The notes below the pieces were generated by a model. That model searched no databases and was not told the DNA's origin. It saw only the letters and a program-made list of their open reading frames with translations. The translations under genes were made by a program, and so were the position numbers. From Pseudoalteromonas sp. XMcav2-N (GTDB taxonomy: Bacteria; Pseudomonadota; Gammaproteobacteria; Enterobacterales; Alteromonadaceae), in NCBI RefSeq assembly GCF_024124545.1, contig NZ_JAMXSF010000001.1, forward strand, positions 434,001 through 498,000: a stretch of 64,000 nt of DNA, read 5' to 3'. Every line of letters begins with the position of its first letter. Position 1 is the stretch's first letter. Below, piece by piece: positions 52,824 through 62,629 of this stretch.

Positions 52824-53555
52824 TTACAACCAGCGTAATGATTCTGTCACAGCCGTTTCGTAACGCTCCAACGGGGTATTCAGATTAGCCACTAAAATGG
52901 TGTCTGCTCTTTCTCCTGGCTTGATGCTTCCGCTGAATCGTGCATCAGCAAACTGCTCGTCTGTGCCTGTGGCTTCATTTCTGTCGGTGGGCACAATAAA
53001 CACAGTTACCGGGCCATGCTCCGACTGAAATATCAAATGCAGACTGCGCTGCCCTTTAAAGTTACAAAACGTTGCATAGGTCACTTTACCCGGCATGGAT
53101 TCCAGCTTGCCACCAAACATAGCAAGCTTCTCGTTGACAACCTGCAACTGAACTTCATCTGTTAACGCCAGGGCTTCTGCTTCGTAATATACGTGTTCTA
53201 ACGCGTGTTCACCTGCATGTAATGGCGCATGAACTGAGGTTGCAAAGTACAGGGAGACGGCCAATAAGGCTGAAGCAGCCGTGGCCAGCGGCGCTTTAAA
53301 GCGGCGGTACCAGGCCAGCTGTTTTACTTCGGCACTTTGTTTGCTGGAAGTCTCTGTATCTGCTTGCTGCTTTGCAAGGATTTTTTGTGCCAGGTCTTCA
53401 GGCACTGAAATATCCAGCGCACTGTGAAGCGTTGCATCAAAATCCTGCATCTCTTTTACGAGACGTTGTTTGGCCGGATCTGTGTCTGCCTGTGCAATTA
53501 CATCCTTATCATTGGGATCGGCAAACAAGCGGCGGCGAAATTCAAGTTCATCCAT
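52824..53555 (-). CDS. DUF3379 protein, probable anti-sigma factor
   Basis: This 243-residue protein has a charged N-terminal half (MDELEFRRRLFADPNDKDV), one membrane segment (about residues 88-110) and a periplasmic C-terminal domain. It matches the DUF3379 layout known next to ECF sigma genes. Its start overlaps the sigma gene stop by one base (TGATG type), so the pair is coupled. I infer that the cytoplasmic part binds the sigma factor and the periplasmic part senses stress; this is by analogy. Confidence 0.78.
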   Translation of the reverse strand: MDELEFRRRLFADPNDKDVIAQADTDPAKQRLVKEMQDFDATLHSALDISVPEDLAQKILAKQQADTETSSKQSAEVKQLAWYRRFKAPLATAASALLAVSLYFATSVHAPLHAGEHALEHVYYEAEALALTDEVQLQVVNEKLAMFGGKLESMPGKVTYATFCNFKGQRSLHLIFQSEHGPVTVFIVPTDRNEATGTDEQFADARFSGSIKPGERADTILVANLNTPLERYETAVTESLRWL

Positions 53556-54070
53556 CAGTTTGATGCCCCTTTTGCTGTTTCGGTCACTTGTGTTAAAGCC
53601 TCTTTCAATTGGTTTCTGGCACGATATAGCCTGGTCATCACGGTATTTTTGTTGAGTTCCAGGATCTGTGCTATTTCCTCGCCGGAGCAGCCCATCACAA
53701 CCTGTAACAGCAGCGGCTCACGATATTCCGGTGACAATAAACTAATCTGTCTTTGGACCATCATTTGCTCTGTCTGCGAGTCGGGTGAGGCACTGGTCGA
53801 ATCAACCAGCGTGTCCTGCTCTACGTCGGCATAATCAAATTGTTTGCGTTCAAAGCGGCGTGCATTTTCTCGCCGCAAAATGGTTAATAACCAGGATTTG
53901 GCTGCGCTATCATCCTGCAGGGCGTCCAGTGAGCGCCAGGCGCGTAAAAAAGTTTCCTGTACCAAATCTTCAGCAATGGTCGGGTCCTGGCACAACCAGT
54001 AAGCAAAGCGATAAAGCTCCTTGTTGTAAACCTGGACCAGACTTTCGTAACGTTTTTGTTTTGTGGTCAT
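53555..54070 (-). CDS. ECF-type RNA polymerase sigma factor
   Basis: A group 4 sigma factor of 171 residues. Region 2 is visible in LYRFAYWLCQDPTIAEDLV followed by QETFLRAWRSL; region 4 in GCSGEEIAQILELNKNTVM then TRLYRARNQLKE. It is followed by and coupled to the DUF3379 gene. It starts 51 bases after the batD stop on the same strand, so it may be read from the Bat operon as well as from its own promoter. Confidence 0.92.
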   Translation of the reverse strand: MTTKQKRYESLVQVYNKELYRFAYWLCQDPTIAEDLVQETFLRAWRSLDALQDDSAAKSWLLTILRRENARRFERKQFDYADVEQDTLVDSTSASPDSQTEQMMVQRQISLLSPEYREPLLLQVVMGCSGEEIAQILELNKNTVMTRLYRARNQLKEALTQVTETAKGASN

Positions 54071-54121
54071 GCTAATAAGACCTTGTCTCTAGCAACATTA
54101 TTTCATCTCACCGAAGAAAAA

Positions 54122-55753
54122 TTAGTACAACGGCTCAAGTTGCTGTTTTTTCGCGTTTTTAACCTGCTTATGCTGTGCGGCAATCAGTTGATATAGCACA
54201 CTCAGGTCAACGTTCTCTTGTTTGGCACTATAGAGCGCCCCTTGCAACTTTGCAATTTCGTTTTGCAACTCATGGCTGAGTTGGTGGCGCCAGGCATGGA
54301 TATGGTCATAGCCTTGTGCGCGCGCAAGTGCTTTAAGAGCCTGATAGCATTGTCCCGGGTCTGAGTGTTGAGCGGCGTGTTTAATTTGTTTAATTGCTTG
54401 TGCTTCGTTTGGCGCCTGAGGTGTATGATCGCCCTGCGTTGGCGCTGCCCTGGTCGATTGGCGAGTCACAAACCACACTAACAAGGTAATGAACCACAGT
54501 ACATAGCCAGATGCAATAAGTGCCCAGTCCAGCCAGGTTTTATCCGCTGGTTGGGTCACAATATGTGGTTCAGCCTGTGTTGTTGTTTGTTGTGGTGTGT
54601 TGGCGGCAGGCGCAGGGGCGACTGATACCTGATTCGGATCGGCTTTAACCTCAATGGTTCTGGATGGTAAGGTCGCATACTGTACTTTATTGATGACGGT
54701 ATTGAACCAGGGCACTTTAATTTCTGGCAGAGTATAAGTGCCAGGTGTCTGAGGCAATAAGGCATAAGAGGCAATAAGCTGAGAAATTACCCGGCCGTCG
54801 CGCGTCATCTGTTTTCGCTCTGTTTCATCCGGATAAGTTCTGAAGCCGTCGACATCAGGCACTTGTATATCGGGCAGTTGCTCTTTGGTGATCCCCAGAG
54901 CCGTTAATGTCAGAGTACGGGTGATTGGTGTCCCAACAGTGACGGTCTGCTCATTTGGTTGCCACTCTTCGCTTAGGTTGACCAACTCACTGGGCAACCA
55001 GGCACCTGAATAGGTATCCGGAATGGGTTTCACCTCTACTTCAAGACTGTCACCTACCGCTGAGACTGCCATCCGACGGTAGCCCTCGCGGATCTGGCCA
55101 TTAAAGATAGGTGGCTCCAATGTAAAGGCGCCGCTTTTTTGTGGCTGTACCAGATATTCTCGGGTCACGACCATATAACGACGACCATTGACTATCTCGT
55201 AGTCCTCACTTTGTTTTCCCAGCTGGGCAATTTGTGCATCCTGCATTTGTGGCGCGCTGAGTTGACCATCCAGCAGATCCTGGCCAAGATACAGCTTAAC
55301 AGTGAAGAGCGCAGCCTGCTGAACATGTAATGTATCTGGTTTTAGCTCGGTTTTAATAAAGATATTTTGCTGCGCTTCACCATCTTGCTCGCGGGCAAGT
55401 ACCTTGAGCTTGATAGGGCGAGACTGATGACCTGCAACCTCAAAGCTTGGGATGGTAAATTCCCCGGCTTTGCGAGACAGAAGTTGCATTTGCCAGCTGG
55501 TGGTACTGCTCATGCTGCCATTGATGATACTGGTGCGCGAGCTGGTACTGACAGGGCTGGTGACAAACTGAGCGCTCAGGGCACTGGTGTCTGGCATCTG
55601 TCCGGATACTTTGCCGTTAGCTTCTATGGTCAGGGTAAAATACTCTCCAACCAGCACCGGGTTTTTGTCGACACTGGCGCTGAGCTGGTCTATCGCCCAG
55701 GCAGGCATCATTGTAATAAGTAAGATCACGGATCCCAGTAATCGCGTTACCAT
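54122..55753 (-). CDS. BatD-like protein (BatD/oxygen tolerance family)
   Basis: A 543-residue inner-membrane protein with a signal peptide (to AWA, about residue 20), a long periplasmic strand-rich part made of Ig-like modules (SVDKNPVLVGEYFTLTIEAN, PQSGAFTLEPPIFNGQIREG-like stretches) and a C-terminal membrane segment (about 415-435) followed by a short helical cytoplasmic tail. It is the last Bat gene of the operon. Bat proteins were named for aerotolerance in Bacteroides; the mechanism is unknown. It overlaps the BatB/C gene by 7 bases. Confidence 0.85.
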   Translation of the reverse strand: MVTRLLGSVILLITMMPAWAIDQLSASVDKNPVLVGEYFTLTIEANGKVSGQMPDTSALSAQFVTSPVSTSSRTSIINGSMSSTTSWQMQLLSRKAGEFTIPSFEVAGHQSRPIKLKVLAREQDGEAQQNIFIKTELKPDTLHVQQAALFTVKLYLGQDLLDGQLSAPQMQDAQIAQLGKQSEDYEIVNGRRYMVVTREYLVQPQKSGAFTLEPPIFNGQIREGYRRMAVSAVGDSLEVEVKPIPDTYSGAWLPSELVNLSEEWQPNEQTVTVGTPITRTLTLTALGITKEQLPDIQVPDVDGFRTYPDETERKQMTRDGRVISQLIASYALLPQTPGTYTLPEIKVPWFNTVINKVQYATLPSRTIEVKADPNQVSVAPAPAANTPQQTTTQAEPHIVTQPADKTWLDWALIASGYVLWFITLLVWFVTRQSTRAAPTQGDHTPQAPNEAQAIKQIKHAAQHSDPGQCYQALKALARAQGYDHIHAWRHQLSHELQNEIAKLQGALYSAKQENVDLSVLYQLIAAQHKQVKNAKKQQLEPLY

Positions 55754-57669
55754 GATTTTTCTACTCCTCGCGGGCGTCGCTGACGCACCCGTTGTTGTGA
55801 TTCCAATAACATTTTGTTGCGCAGCAAGATGGCTGGATCGTCTGGTACTTTACGCAGTAACTGATCGAGTTGCTGAGCTTTTTCTTTTTCTTCTGGTGTC
55901 AGTGGGCGATTTTGCATCATTTGCTGTGTCCCCTCGGGCTGACTTTCATCTTCAGTAGCTTGTTGCTGTGCCTGCTGCATCTGCTGAGCAGTCTGTTCTG
56001 ATTGTTGCTCCTGCTCGTTTTGTTGTTCCGATTGTGCAAGCTCGGGTGCGTTATCATTGTCTGATTCTGCCGCATCCTGAGACTCAGCGCTTTGCTGGTC
56101 ATTTGCTTCACTTTGTGAAGAGTCAGATTGCGGTTCAGAATCAGAGTGCGAAGACTGTTGTTCGTCTTGTTGTTGCTGCCCACCTGATTGCTGCCCATCT
56201 GATTGCTGGCCGTTTTGTTGTTCACCGTCTTGCTGCTGGTCACTTTGCTGTTGATCTTGCTGATCACCGGACTGCTCCTGATCATCAGACTGATCGCCAT
56301 TTTGTTGCTGAGACTGCTGCTGTTGCTCCTTGAGGCTTTCGACCAGCTGCTTATTGTCCTGCGCTTGCTTGAATTCGGGGTCCAGTTGCAAGGCTTGCTC
56401 ATAGGCCGCAATCGCCTGGTCGAGTTGCCCTGACTTGGCCAGCGCATTGCCATAGTTATACTGCCCTGTGGCAGATGTGGTGTGTTTGAGTTGCTCTGCC
56501 GCCTGCTCGTACTCTCCGGCTTTGTATAGTGCGGTGCCTTTTAGTAGCGGATCCTGAGCACTCTTAGCCTGTTCAAAGTTGCCTTGTTGATAGGATTCCA
56601 GTGCCTGTTGATCCTGATTTTTAAACCAGCTGGTCCAGTCTGCAGTATATCCCGTCTGGGGTTGTAACAACGCCACAACGAATAAACCCAGAGTAAGTGG
56701 TTGGGAGCGCATCAACCACAACGCAAGCGGGACAATCACAAACAGCAGATACTTACCTGCGTCCAGGTGCCACAGGGTTTCGCTTGGTTGCTCAGTGCTG
56801 TCCAGATCGGTTACTTTGCTTGGCGCAAACGTTTTTATGTCGTTGTCGCTGGGTGTATAGGTTGCATAGCGACCACCCAGGCGAGAGGCGAGGGCAGCTA
56901 GTCGCTCCGGATACAGTTTTGGGACCACAATCTGACCGTAACGGTCTTTCAAGAACCCACCTTCTGGCAGCCCAATTGGCGCACCGTCTGGTGTGCCGAT
57001 ACCGTAGACATGAAGGCGATAACCTGTTCCATTTAATAGCTCGGCGATATCAGACAGTTCATTTTGTTCTACTTCGTCACTGATGAGGATGATTTCTCCT
57101 TCATTATATCCAGCCTGATCCAGCAAAGTTTTGGCCTGATCCAGCCCTGCTAACACGTTTGCGCCTTTACTGGGCATGATTTCAGGGCTCAGGCTGGGCA
57201 CCAGGTTTTCCAGCGTTTTGACATCATCAGTCAAAGGCGAGACGACAAATGCGTCCCCGGCATAGGCAACCAGCGCTGTGTCGCCTTCCGTAAACTGGTC
57301 AATCATATCCAGGGTTTTAAAGCGCGCCTGGGTCAGCCGGTTAGGCTGAATGTCAGTGGCATACATAGAGTATGACATATCCATGACCAGCACCCGGGCT
57401 TGTTTACTTTTGAACACCGGCACCGTGTGCTTTTCAAAGCTGGGCCCGGCTGCGGCCAGTATGCTTAGCAGCAGGAGCAGGCTAACCAGCCAGGGCGTGC
57501 TTTTGCGCTGCTTCCGGGGGCCGTTCTCTAGTACGACTTGTGCAAGGTGAGGTGCGATAAGCGCTTCGTCTGTACTACGATGGCGCTTTAGCCATTGCAA
57601 ACCGGTTAGCAGAAACCAGGGTATAAGTAACCATAACAAAGTAGGGCGAATAAATATAAACTCGGTCAT
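55747..57669 (-). CDS. BatB/BatC fusion: VWA domain plus TPR and Gln-rich tail
   Basis: The N-terminal half is a BatB-like membrane protein: two N-terminal helices, then a von Willebrand A domain with the MIDAS motif VLVMDMSYSMYATD (DxSxS) and further ligands, and a helix near residue 320. The C-terminal half has TPR repeats (TALYKAGEYEQAAEQLKH, GNALAKSGQLDQAIAAYEQA) as in BatC, then an extremely Gln-rich, Asp/Ser tail of about 140 residues. In many species these are two genes. The protein is 640 residues long. Confidence 0.88.
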   Translation of the reverse strand: MTEFIFIRPTLLWLLIPWFLLTGLQWLKRHRSTDEALIAPHLAQVVLENGPRKQRKSTPWLVSLLLLLSILAAAGPSFEKHTVPVFKSKQARVLVMDMSYSMYATDIQPNRLTQARFKTLDMIDQFTEGDTALVAYAGDAFVVSPLTDDVKTLENLVPSLSPEIMPSKGANVLAGLDQAKTLLDQAGYNEGEIILISDEVEQNELSDIAELLNGTGYRLHVYGIGTPDGAPIGLPEGGFLKDRYGQIVVPKLYPERLAALASRLGGRYATYTPSDNDIKTFAPSKVTDLDSTEQPSETLWHLDAGKYLLFVIVPLALWLMRSQPLTLGLFVVALLQPQTGYTADWTSWFKNQDQQALESYQQGNFEQAKSAQDPLLKGTALYKAGEYEQAAEQLKHTTSATGQYNYGNALAKSGQLDQAIAAYEQALQLDPEFKQAQDNKQLVESLKEQQQQSQQQNGDQSDDQEQSGDQQDQQQSDQQQDGEQQNGQQSDGQQSGGQQQQDEQQSSHSDSEPQSDSSQSEANDQQSAESQDAAESDNDNAPELAQSEQQNEQEQQSEQTAQQMQQAQQQATEDESQPEGTQQMMQNRPLTPEEKEKAQQLDQLLRKVPDDPAILLRNKMLLESQQRVRQRRPRGVEKSW

Positions 57670-58655
57670 AGTGGTTTAACTCGCAATTGTTTGATGGCTT
57701 TACTCAGTAGCGTCAGGCTCCACAACGCCAGTGCGATCAGTAGCGGCAAATAAAAGAGTGACAGGCGGGGCCTGAAAGTCTGGTTTTCATCAGCAATGGG
57801 TTCCAGTTTATCCAGTTCAGCGTAGATTTGTTGCAAGCCTTTCACATCTTTGGCACGGAAATACGCGCCACCGGTTTCAGAGGCGATGTGCTTGAGGGTA
57901 TTCTCATCTATGCTGCTGCCAGTCATACCGCCCATGCCAAACAGACTGAAACCACCTCGGCCATCAGAGCCGACGCCGACGGTATAGATTTTGATGCCTT
58001 CTTCGCGAGCCAGGATCAGGGCTTCTTTGGGTTCCAGGTTACCAGCCGTGTTCTGACCGTCGGTGAGCAGGATCAGAATACGGCTACTTTGATCTTTCTG
58101 GTTGAAGCGTTTAACCGATAAACCAATGGCATCGCCAATCGCAGTCGCCCGACCAACCAGGCCAATTTGCGCTTCGCTCAGCATCTGGCTGACGGTTTGT
58201 AAGTCACGTGTCAGCGGGGTTTGCAGGAATGCTGTGTCGCCGAACAGGATCAGTCCCAGTCGGTCGCCTTGTCGCTCAACAATGAAATCGGACAAAACAG
58301 CTTTTACCACTGACAGACGGTCAACATATTTGCCCTGATAAGCCATGTCCTGTTCAGTCATAGAGCCGGACAAGTCTACGGCCAGCATTATATCACGTCC
58401 TTCATTGGGCAAAGTGATCGGGTCATCAAGCCAGCTCGGTCCGCTCAGTGCCACAACGAGACAAAGCCAGATCAACGCTTCGATCACATTCACGCCACGT
58501 TTTGGCGCAGCTAACGTTTGTCCTGCACCGACTTGTTGCTGATACCCAGGCATACGCAAGCGCACCTGAGTCTGCGCCATAGCTGGTTTAAAACGTGCAA
58601 TCAGCCAGGGCAGGGGGAGTAGCAAGAGGGCCAGGGGCCAGTCAAGTTCAAACAT
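57666..58655 (-). CDS. BatA-like VWA-domain membrane protein
   Basis: A 329-residue protein with membrane helices near both ends and a VWA domain between. The MIDAS is complete: IMLAVDLSGSMTEQDM (DxSxS), T in LILFGDTAFLQTPLT and D in ILLTDGQNTAGN. Overlaps by 4 bases with the BatB/C gene and by 8 with the DUF4381 gene. Probably part of one inner-membrane complex with BatB/C and BatD, energised by the MoxR ATPase; this is inferred from conserved order. Confidence 0.9.
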   Translation of the reverse strand: MFELDWPLALLLLPLPWLIARFKPAMAQTQVRLRMPGYQQQVGAGQTLAAPKRGVNVIEALIWLCLVVALSGPSWLDDPITLPNEGRDIMLAVDLSGSMTEQDMAYQGKYVDRLSVVKAVLSDFIVERQGDRLGLILFGDTAFLQTPLTRDLQTVSQMLSEAQIGLVGRATAIGDAIGLSVKRFNQKDQSSRILILLTDGQNTAGNLEPKEALILAREEGIKIYTVGVGSDGRGGFSLFGMGGMTGSSIDENTLKHIASETGGAYFRAKDVKGLQQIYAELDKLEPIADENQTFRPRLSLFYLPLLIALALWSLTLLSKAIKQLRVKPL

Positions 58656-59082
58656 GCACGGCCTCTTTGGTTTTAAAGGTTTTTATTGCCGCTAACAGTT
58701 TACTGCACTCCACAGTTGGTGTGCTGCTGTACAGCGAGTTCAGATCTTGCTCACTAAACTGTTGACGCGTCAGTTGATTGAGCATCTTATGCCATTGTGC
58801 CGTTGGTTTTGCGGCTTGTTCGCTGCCATAGTAATGTCGGGTCAGGCGTTTGAGTATGCCATGCAGCGCCAGCGCATCCTGAGCATGCTGCTGACTCAGT
58901 TTAATAGCTTCTCGTTTGGCCCCATTATGCTGCCAGTGTCTGACAGCAAACCAGATACCGATTACGACTATCAATACTAAGGCGATGATTACGGCCCAAC
59001 TGGCAGGGGCCAGTGGCCACCAGCTCACCTGCTCGGGCGGGATCACATCATGGAGTGCGTCTAATGGGCTTTGCATCATCAC
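58648..59082 (-). CDS. DUF4381 small membrane protein
   Basis: This 144-residue protein has one membrane segment (about 27-50; WAVIIALVLIVVIGIWFAVR read in parts) after a short periplasmic-looking start (LDALHDVIPPEQVSWWPLAP) and a cytoplasmic helical tail. PPEQVSWWPLAPASW is the family signature. It always accompanies DUF58 and VWA genes. Its start is immediately after the DUF58 stop. Confidence 0.85.
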   Translation of the reverse strand: MMMQSPLDALHDVIPPEQVSWWPLAPASWAVIIALVLIVVIGIWFAVRHWQHNGAKREAIKLSQQHAQDALALHGILKRLTRHYYGSEQAAKPTAQWHKMLNQLTRQQFSEQDLNSLYSSTPTVECSKLLAAIKTFKTKEAVHV

Positions 59083-60045
59083 TTACCTGCAGATCTGTGT
59101 TTCTATTGGCGCTGAGGCGCAAAACGTTTGCATTGTCATACCGGCACGTTGCAAACGCGCCAGCCGGGTCTGAAAAGCCTGTTCAGCCTGTTCGGCAAAT
59201 TGGGCTCTGAATTGTTTATCCGCCAGTGGCAATGTCCAGTTACCAGAGGCTGAACTGACTTCAATCGCATCTTTATAAGCAGGCAGGGTATGCTCGAACG
59301 GATCGCTGATTTGGCAGCCAATCAGTTCACAGTGCCGACTAAGATGCTCAAGCTGTTTAAAACTGGCCTCGTTAAGCTGGCTGAAGTCGGAGATCAGGTA
59401 GATAAGGCTGCCGGGTTTGGCCAGGTGCGATAAACGTTTCAGATTATTGTCAAAAGTCGAGGCCTGATTGTCGCCGCGCTGAGCCAGGCTCTGCGCGTGG
59501 ATGTCGCACAATTGGTGGCAAAATGCCAGCACGCCTTTATCACGCGCAGTGGGCTTGAGCTCATGGTGGCCTTGTTCACTGAACACTACACCACCGAGCC
59601 GGTCACCACGAGCACATGCAGACCAGGCAACCAGGGCACTCAGATGTGCAGCCTGAACAGACTTTAGCAACAGGCGGCTGCCGAACAGCAAAGAACTGGA
59701 AAGGTCGCAGAAGATAAAAACCGGACGTTCTTTTTCTTCCTGATACAGCTTGGTATGGGCCTCACCTGTACGTGCCGTTACTCGCCAGTCGATAGCGCGA
59801 ATATCGTCTCCGTATTGATACTGACGGACCTCGGCAAACTCCATACCCCGGCCTTTATGTGGTGCCAGATATTGCCCTGCCTGATCACTGCGTATAGCGC
59901 GTTTAGGCTTTAAATCCAGCAAACGCGCTTTGCTTTTATAATAAAGCAGCTCTTTGAGTGTCAGTTCAACGCCATTACTGTGGCTTTGTGTCAGCCAGCC
60001 GGTATGATCGGCATGTTGCATTGAATGCTTCATCATTGCGACCAC
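59083..60045 (-). CDS. DUF58 domain protein
   Basis: A 320-residue DUF58 protein, a degenerate VWA-like family. The key stretch is GRGMEFAEVRQYQYGDDIR then IDWRVTARTGEAHTKLYQEE, followed by FIFCDLSSSLLFGSRL. Function is unknown, but it regularly follows moxR. The GTG at 60045 directly follows the moxR stop; ATG codons at 60036 and 60033 are alternative starts, and none has a good ribosome-binding site, which suggests coupling. Confidence 0.88.
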   Translation of the reverse strand: MVAMMKHSMQHADHTGWLTQSHSNGVELTLKELLYYKSKARLLDLKPKRAIRSDQAGQYLAPHKGRGMEFAEVRQYQYGDDIRAIDWRVTARTGEAHTKLYQEEKERPVFIFCDLSSSLLFGSRLLLKSVQAAHLSALVAWSACARGDRLGGVVFSEQGHHELKPTARDKGVLAFCHQLCDIHAQSLAQRGDNQASTFDNNLKRLSHLAKPGSLIYLISDFSQLNEASFKQLEHLSRHCELIGCQISDPFEHTLPAYKDAIEVSSASGNWTLPLADKQFRAQFAEQAEQAFQTRLARLQRAGMTMQTFCASAPIETQICR

Positions 60046-61002
60046 TTATGGAACGGGAACCAGTTCCAGAATACGGCTGATCACCTGATCTTTGCTGATC
60101 CCGTCTGCCTGCGCTTCATAACTCAAAATAATGCGATGACGCAGCACATTATGCAGCACCGCCTGAATATCATCCGGTGTCACAAAATCCTGACCCTGCA
60201 ACCAGGCATGCGCACGTGCGCACTTGTCCAGTGCAATGGTCGCTCGCGGACTGGCACCATATTCAATCCAGGCACCCAGTTGCTGATCCAGCTCGGCGGC
60301 TTCACGGGTAGCAATGATTAACTGTACCAGATAGTGCTCAAGCGGTTCGGCCAGATGCAGTGACAGCACCTTTTTGCGTGCTTCAAATAAGGTCTGTTGT
60401 GAAATCGGCGTAAATTGCGCGGTTTGTTCCGACAACGCTTCGCCACGGGTTAAACGCAGGATCTCCAGCTCAGTGTTGGCCTGCGGATAATCAATGTTTA
60501 AGTGCAACAGGAAACGGTCTAGCTGTGCTTCCGGCAGTGGATAGGTCCCTTCCTGTTCAAGCGGGTTTTGCGTAGCCATTACCATAAACAGCTCTGGCAG
60601 CGGGTACGTTGTTTTGCCTACCGTGATCTGCCGCTCTGCCATGGCTTCCAATAAGGCTGACTGAACCTTAGCCGGCGCACGGTTAATTTCGTCCGCCAAA
60701 ATCAGGTGATGGAATAAAGGGCCTTTTTCAAATACAAACTCGCTGGTTTGCTGGCGATAGATGTCGGTGCCGGTAATATCGGCGGGCAACAAGTCCGGGG
60801 TAAACTGAACACGCTGAAAGCTGCCTTCTATGCCTTTGGCCAGTGCGTTCACGGCACGGGTTTTTGCCAGTCCTGGCGGGCCTTCAACCAGCAAGTGGCC
60901 ATCTGCTAGCAAGGCAATGAGCAGCGCTTCTGTCAGTGCGCTTTGACCTAAAATTTGAGAGTCGAGGTAGTTTTTCAGTTCACTAAATGCGTTTACTGCC
61001 AT
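60046..61002 (-). CDS. MoxR-family AAA+ ATPase
   Basis: A 318-residue MoxR ATPase, a chaperone-like AAA+ protein. Walker A is LVEGPPGLAKTRAVNALAK, Walker B is ILADEINRAPAKVQSALLEA, and sensor 1 is MVMATQNPLEQEGTYPLPEA. It probably remodels partner proteins with the VWA proteins encoded downstream. The ATG at 61002 is preceded by AAGGA; a TTG at 61026 opens the same frame but is less likely. It heads the six-gene Bat-type operon. Confidence 0.93.
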   Translation of the reverse strand: MAVNAFSELKNYLDSQILGQSALTEALLIALLADGHLLVEGPPGLAKTRAVNALAKGIEGSFQRVQFTPDLLPADITGTDIYRQQTSEFVFEKGPLFHHLILADEINRAPAKVQSALLEAMAERQITVGKTTYPLPELFMVMATQNPLEQEGTYPLPEAQLDRFLLHLNIDYPQANTELEILRLTRGEALSEQTAQFTPISQQTLFEARKKVLSLHLAEPLEHYLVQLIIATREAAELDQQLGAWIEYGASPRATIALDKCARAHAWLQGQDFVTPDDIQAVLHNVLRHRIILSYEAQADGISKDQVISRILELVPVP

Positions 61003-61318
61003 GGTGCTTTGTCCTTGTTGTGACAAATTTTTTGCTTATTTATAAGGATTGAGGCGCAAAACTCAAGGTTTTGCGGGCGATTTTTTGTAACTTGATTAGA
61101 CACTGAAGCAGGCGAAAGTTCCCAAATCTTCATTTATTTTTCAGTGACTTTTTGAATTGAGCAAAAATCAGGCTAGATTTAATAGCGGCGTTTAGAAGGA
61201 CCATCTCAATCGCACTCGAATGATAAGATTTTCCAATTTGCTATTGGCATTAAGGATTCGGTTGTTTAGAATCAAACGACAATAACAGGTCAGACCTGTC
61301 AGCGGGAGAGCAAAATTC
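61003..61318. promoter_or_regulatory. Divergent moxR-fadI control region
   Basis: A 316-base gap between oppositely reading operons. It must hold both promoters; I can place only the FadR-like operator near fadI. AT-rich stretches at 61120-61240 are suitable for promoters but not specific. Confidence 0.5.
61285..61299 (+). promoter_or_regulatory. FadR-like operator upstream of fadI
   Basis: ACAGGTCAGACCTGT is a perfect 15-bp palindrome and contains GGTCNGACC, the core of the FadR operator. It ends 19 bases before the fadI ATG, downstream of any promoter, so binding would repress in the absence of long-chain acyl-CoA. FadR control of fad genes is established in E. coli; for this organism it is inferred. 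Confidence 0.75.
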
Positions 61319-62629
61319 ATGTCTGAACAACACATTCTAAAAACAACAAAAGGGGACCGCATTGCCATTGTTTCTGGTCTGCGTACGCCCTTTGCGAAAC
61401 AGGCTACGGCCTATCACCACGTACCGGCACTGGACCTGGGTAAGGTCGTTGTCAATGAAATGCTGGAACGCCTCAATATAGATAAGAACGAAATCGACCA
61501 GTTGGTCTTCGGCCAGGTGGTGCAAATGCCGGAAGCGCCAAACATTGCGCGTGAAATCGTACTGGGCACCGGCATGCCGGTATCCGTCGATGCTTATTCC
61601 GTATCTCGAGCCTGTGCCACCAGCTTCCAGGCGGTCGCCAATGTTGCCGAGTCTATTATTGCCGGTCACACGGCGGTCGGTATCGCCGGTGGTGCGGATT
61701 CATCATCCGTGCTACCCATTGGTGTGAGCAAAAAGCTGGCTGGTAGCCTGGTTGATTTAAACAAGGCGCGCACTTTGTCGCAACGCCTGAAGATTTTCTC
61801 AAAGCTCAGACTGAAAGATTTGATGCCGGTACCGCCGGCCGTTGCTGAATACTCAACGGGCCTGTCTATGGGTCAGACGGCAGAGCAAATGGCCAAAACT
61901 CATGCGATCAGTCGTGCTGATCAGGATGCGCTGGCGCATCGTTCTCACACCCTGGCCGCCAAGGCGTGGGATGCAGGTCTGCTAAAAGACGAAGTCATGA
62001 CGGCACATGTAGAGCCATACAAAGGTTTTATCGACAAAGATAACAACATTCGTGCTAACTCAACACTGGAAGGCTACGCGAAATTACGTCCGGTCTTTGA
62101 TCGCAAGCATGGCTCGGTCACTGCGGCAAACGCAACGCCGCTTACTGATGGTGCCGCTGCAGTATTGATGATGAGCGAAAGCAAAGCCAAAGCACTGGGT
62201 TACGAAATCCTGGGCTATGTGCGCAACTATGCATTTACCGCTATCGGCGTGCACGAAGACATGCTGATGGGTCCGGCTCACTCCACGCCACTGGCGCTGG
62301 AACGCGCTGGTCTGACTCTGCAAGACTTAGATTTAATTGAAATGCACGAAGCGTTTGCGGCGCAAACTCTGGCCAACATGAAGATGTTTGCCTCTGATAA
62401 GTTTGCTCAGGAGAAGCAGGGTCGCAGCAAAGCGCTGGGTGAAATCGATATGGATAAATTCAACGTAAACGGTGGCTCTTTGGCCTATGGACACCCGTTT
62501 GCGGCAACAGGTGCGCGTTTGATCACGCAAACCCTGAATGAACTGAAACGTCGCGGTGGTGGACTAGCGCTGACTACAGCTTGTGCGGCTGGTGGTCTGG
62601 GTGCAGCCTTTGTATTGGAGAGTGCATAA
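61319..62629 (+). CDS. fadI: 3-ketoacyl-CoA thiolase FadI
   Basis: The 436-residue thiolase (E. coli FadI 436) removes acetyl-CoA in the last step of beta-oxidation. The nucleophile Cys lies in [11 protein letters not shown], the His in [10 protein letters not shown] and the second Cys in [12 protein letters not shown]. The closest branch is FadI rather than FadA, supported by the fadJ gene immediately after it. GGAGAG precedes the ATG. Stop and next start overlap (TAATG). Confidence 0.96.
   Translation: MSEQHILKTTKGDRIAIVSGLRTPFAKQATAYHHVPALDLGKVVVNEMLERLNIDKNEIDQLVFGQVVQMPEAPNIAREIVLGTGMPVSVDAYSVSRACATSFQAVANVAESIIAGHTAVGIAGGADSSSVLPIGVSKKLAGSLVDLNKARTLSQRLKIFSKLRLKDLMPVPPAVAEYSTGLSMGQTAEQMAKTHAISRADQDALAHRSHTLAAKAWDAGLLKDEVMTAHVEPYKGFIDKDNNIRANSTLEGYAKLRPVFDRKHGSVTAANATPLTDGAAAVLMMSESKAKALGYEILGYVRNYAFTAIGVHEDMLMGPAHSTPLALERAGLTLQDLDLIEMHEAFAAQTLANMKMFASDKFAQEKQGRSKALGEIDMDKFNVNGGSLAYGHPFAATGARLITQTLNELKRRGGGLALTTACAAGGLGAAFVLESA

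Noticed and set aside
55968..56333. Plus-strand frame opposite the Gln-rich BatB/C tail
   Set aside because: It mirrors the CAG/CAA-rich coding strand; no ribosome-binding site or domain is visible.
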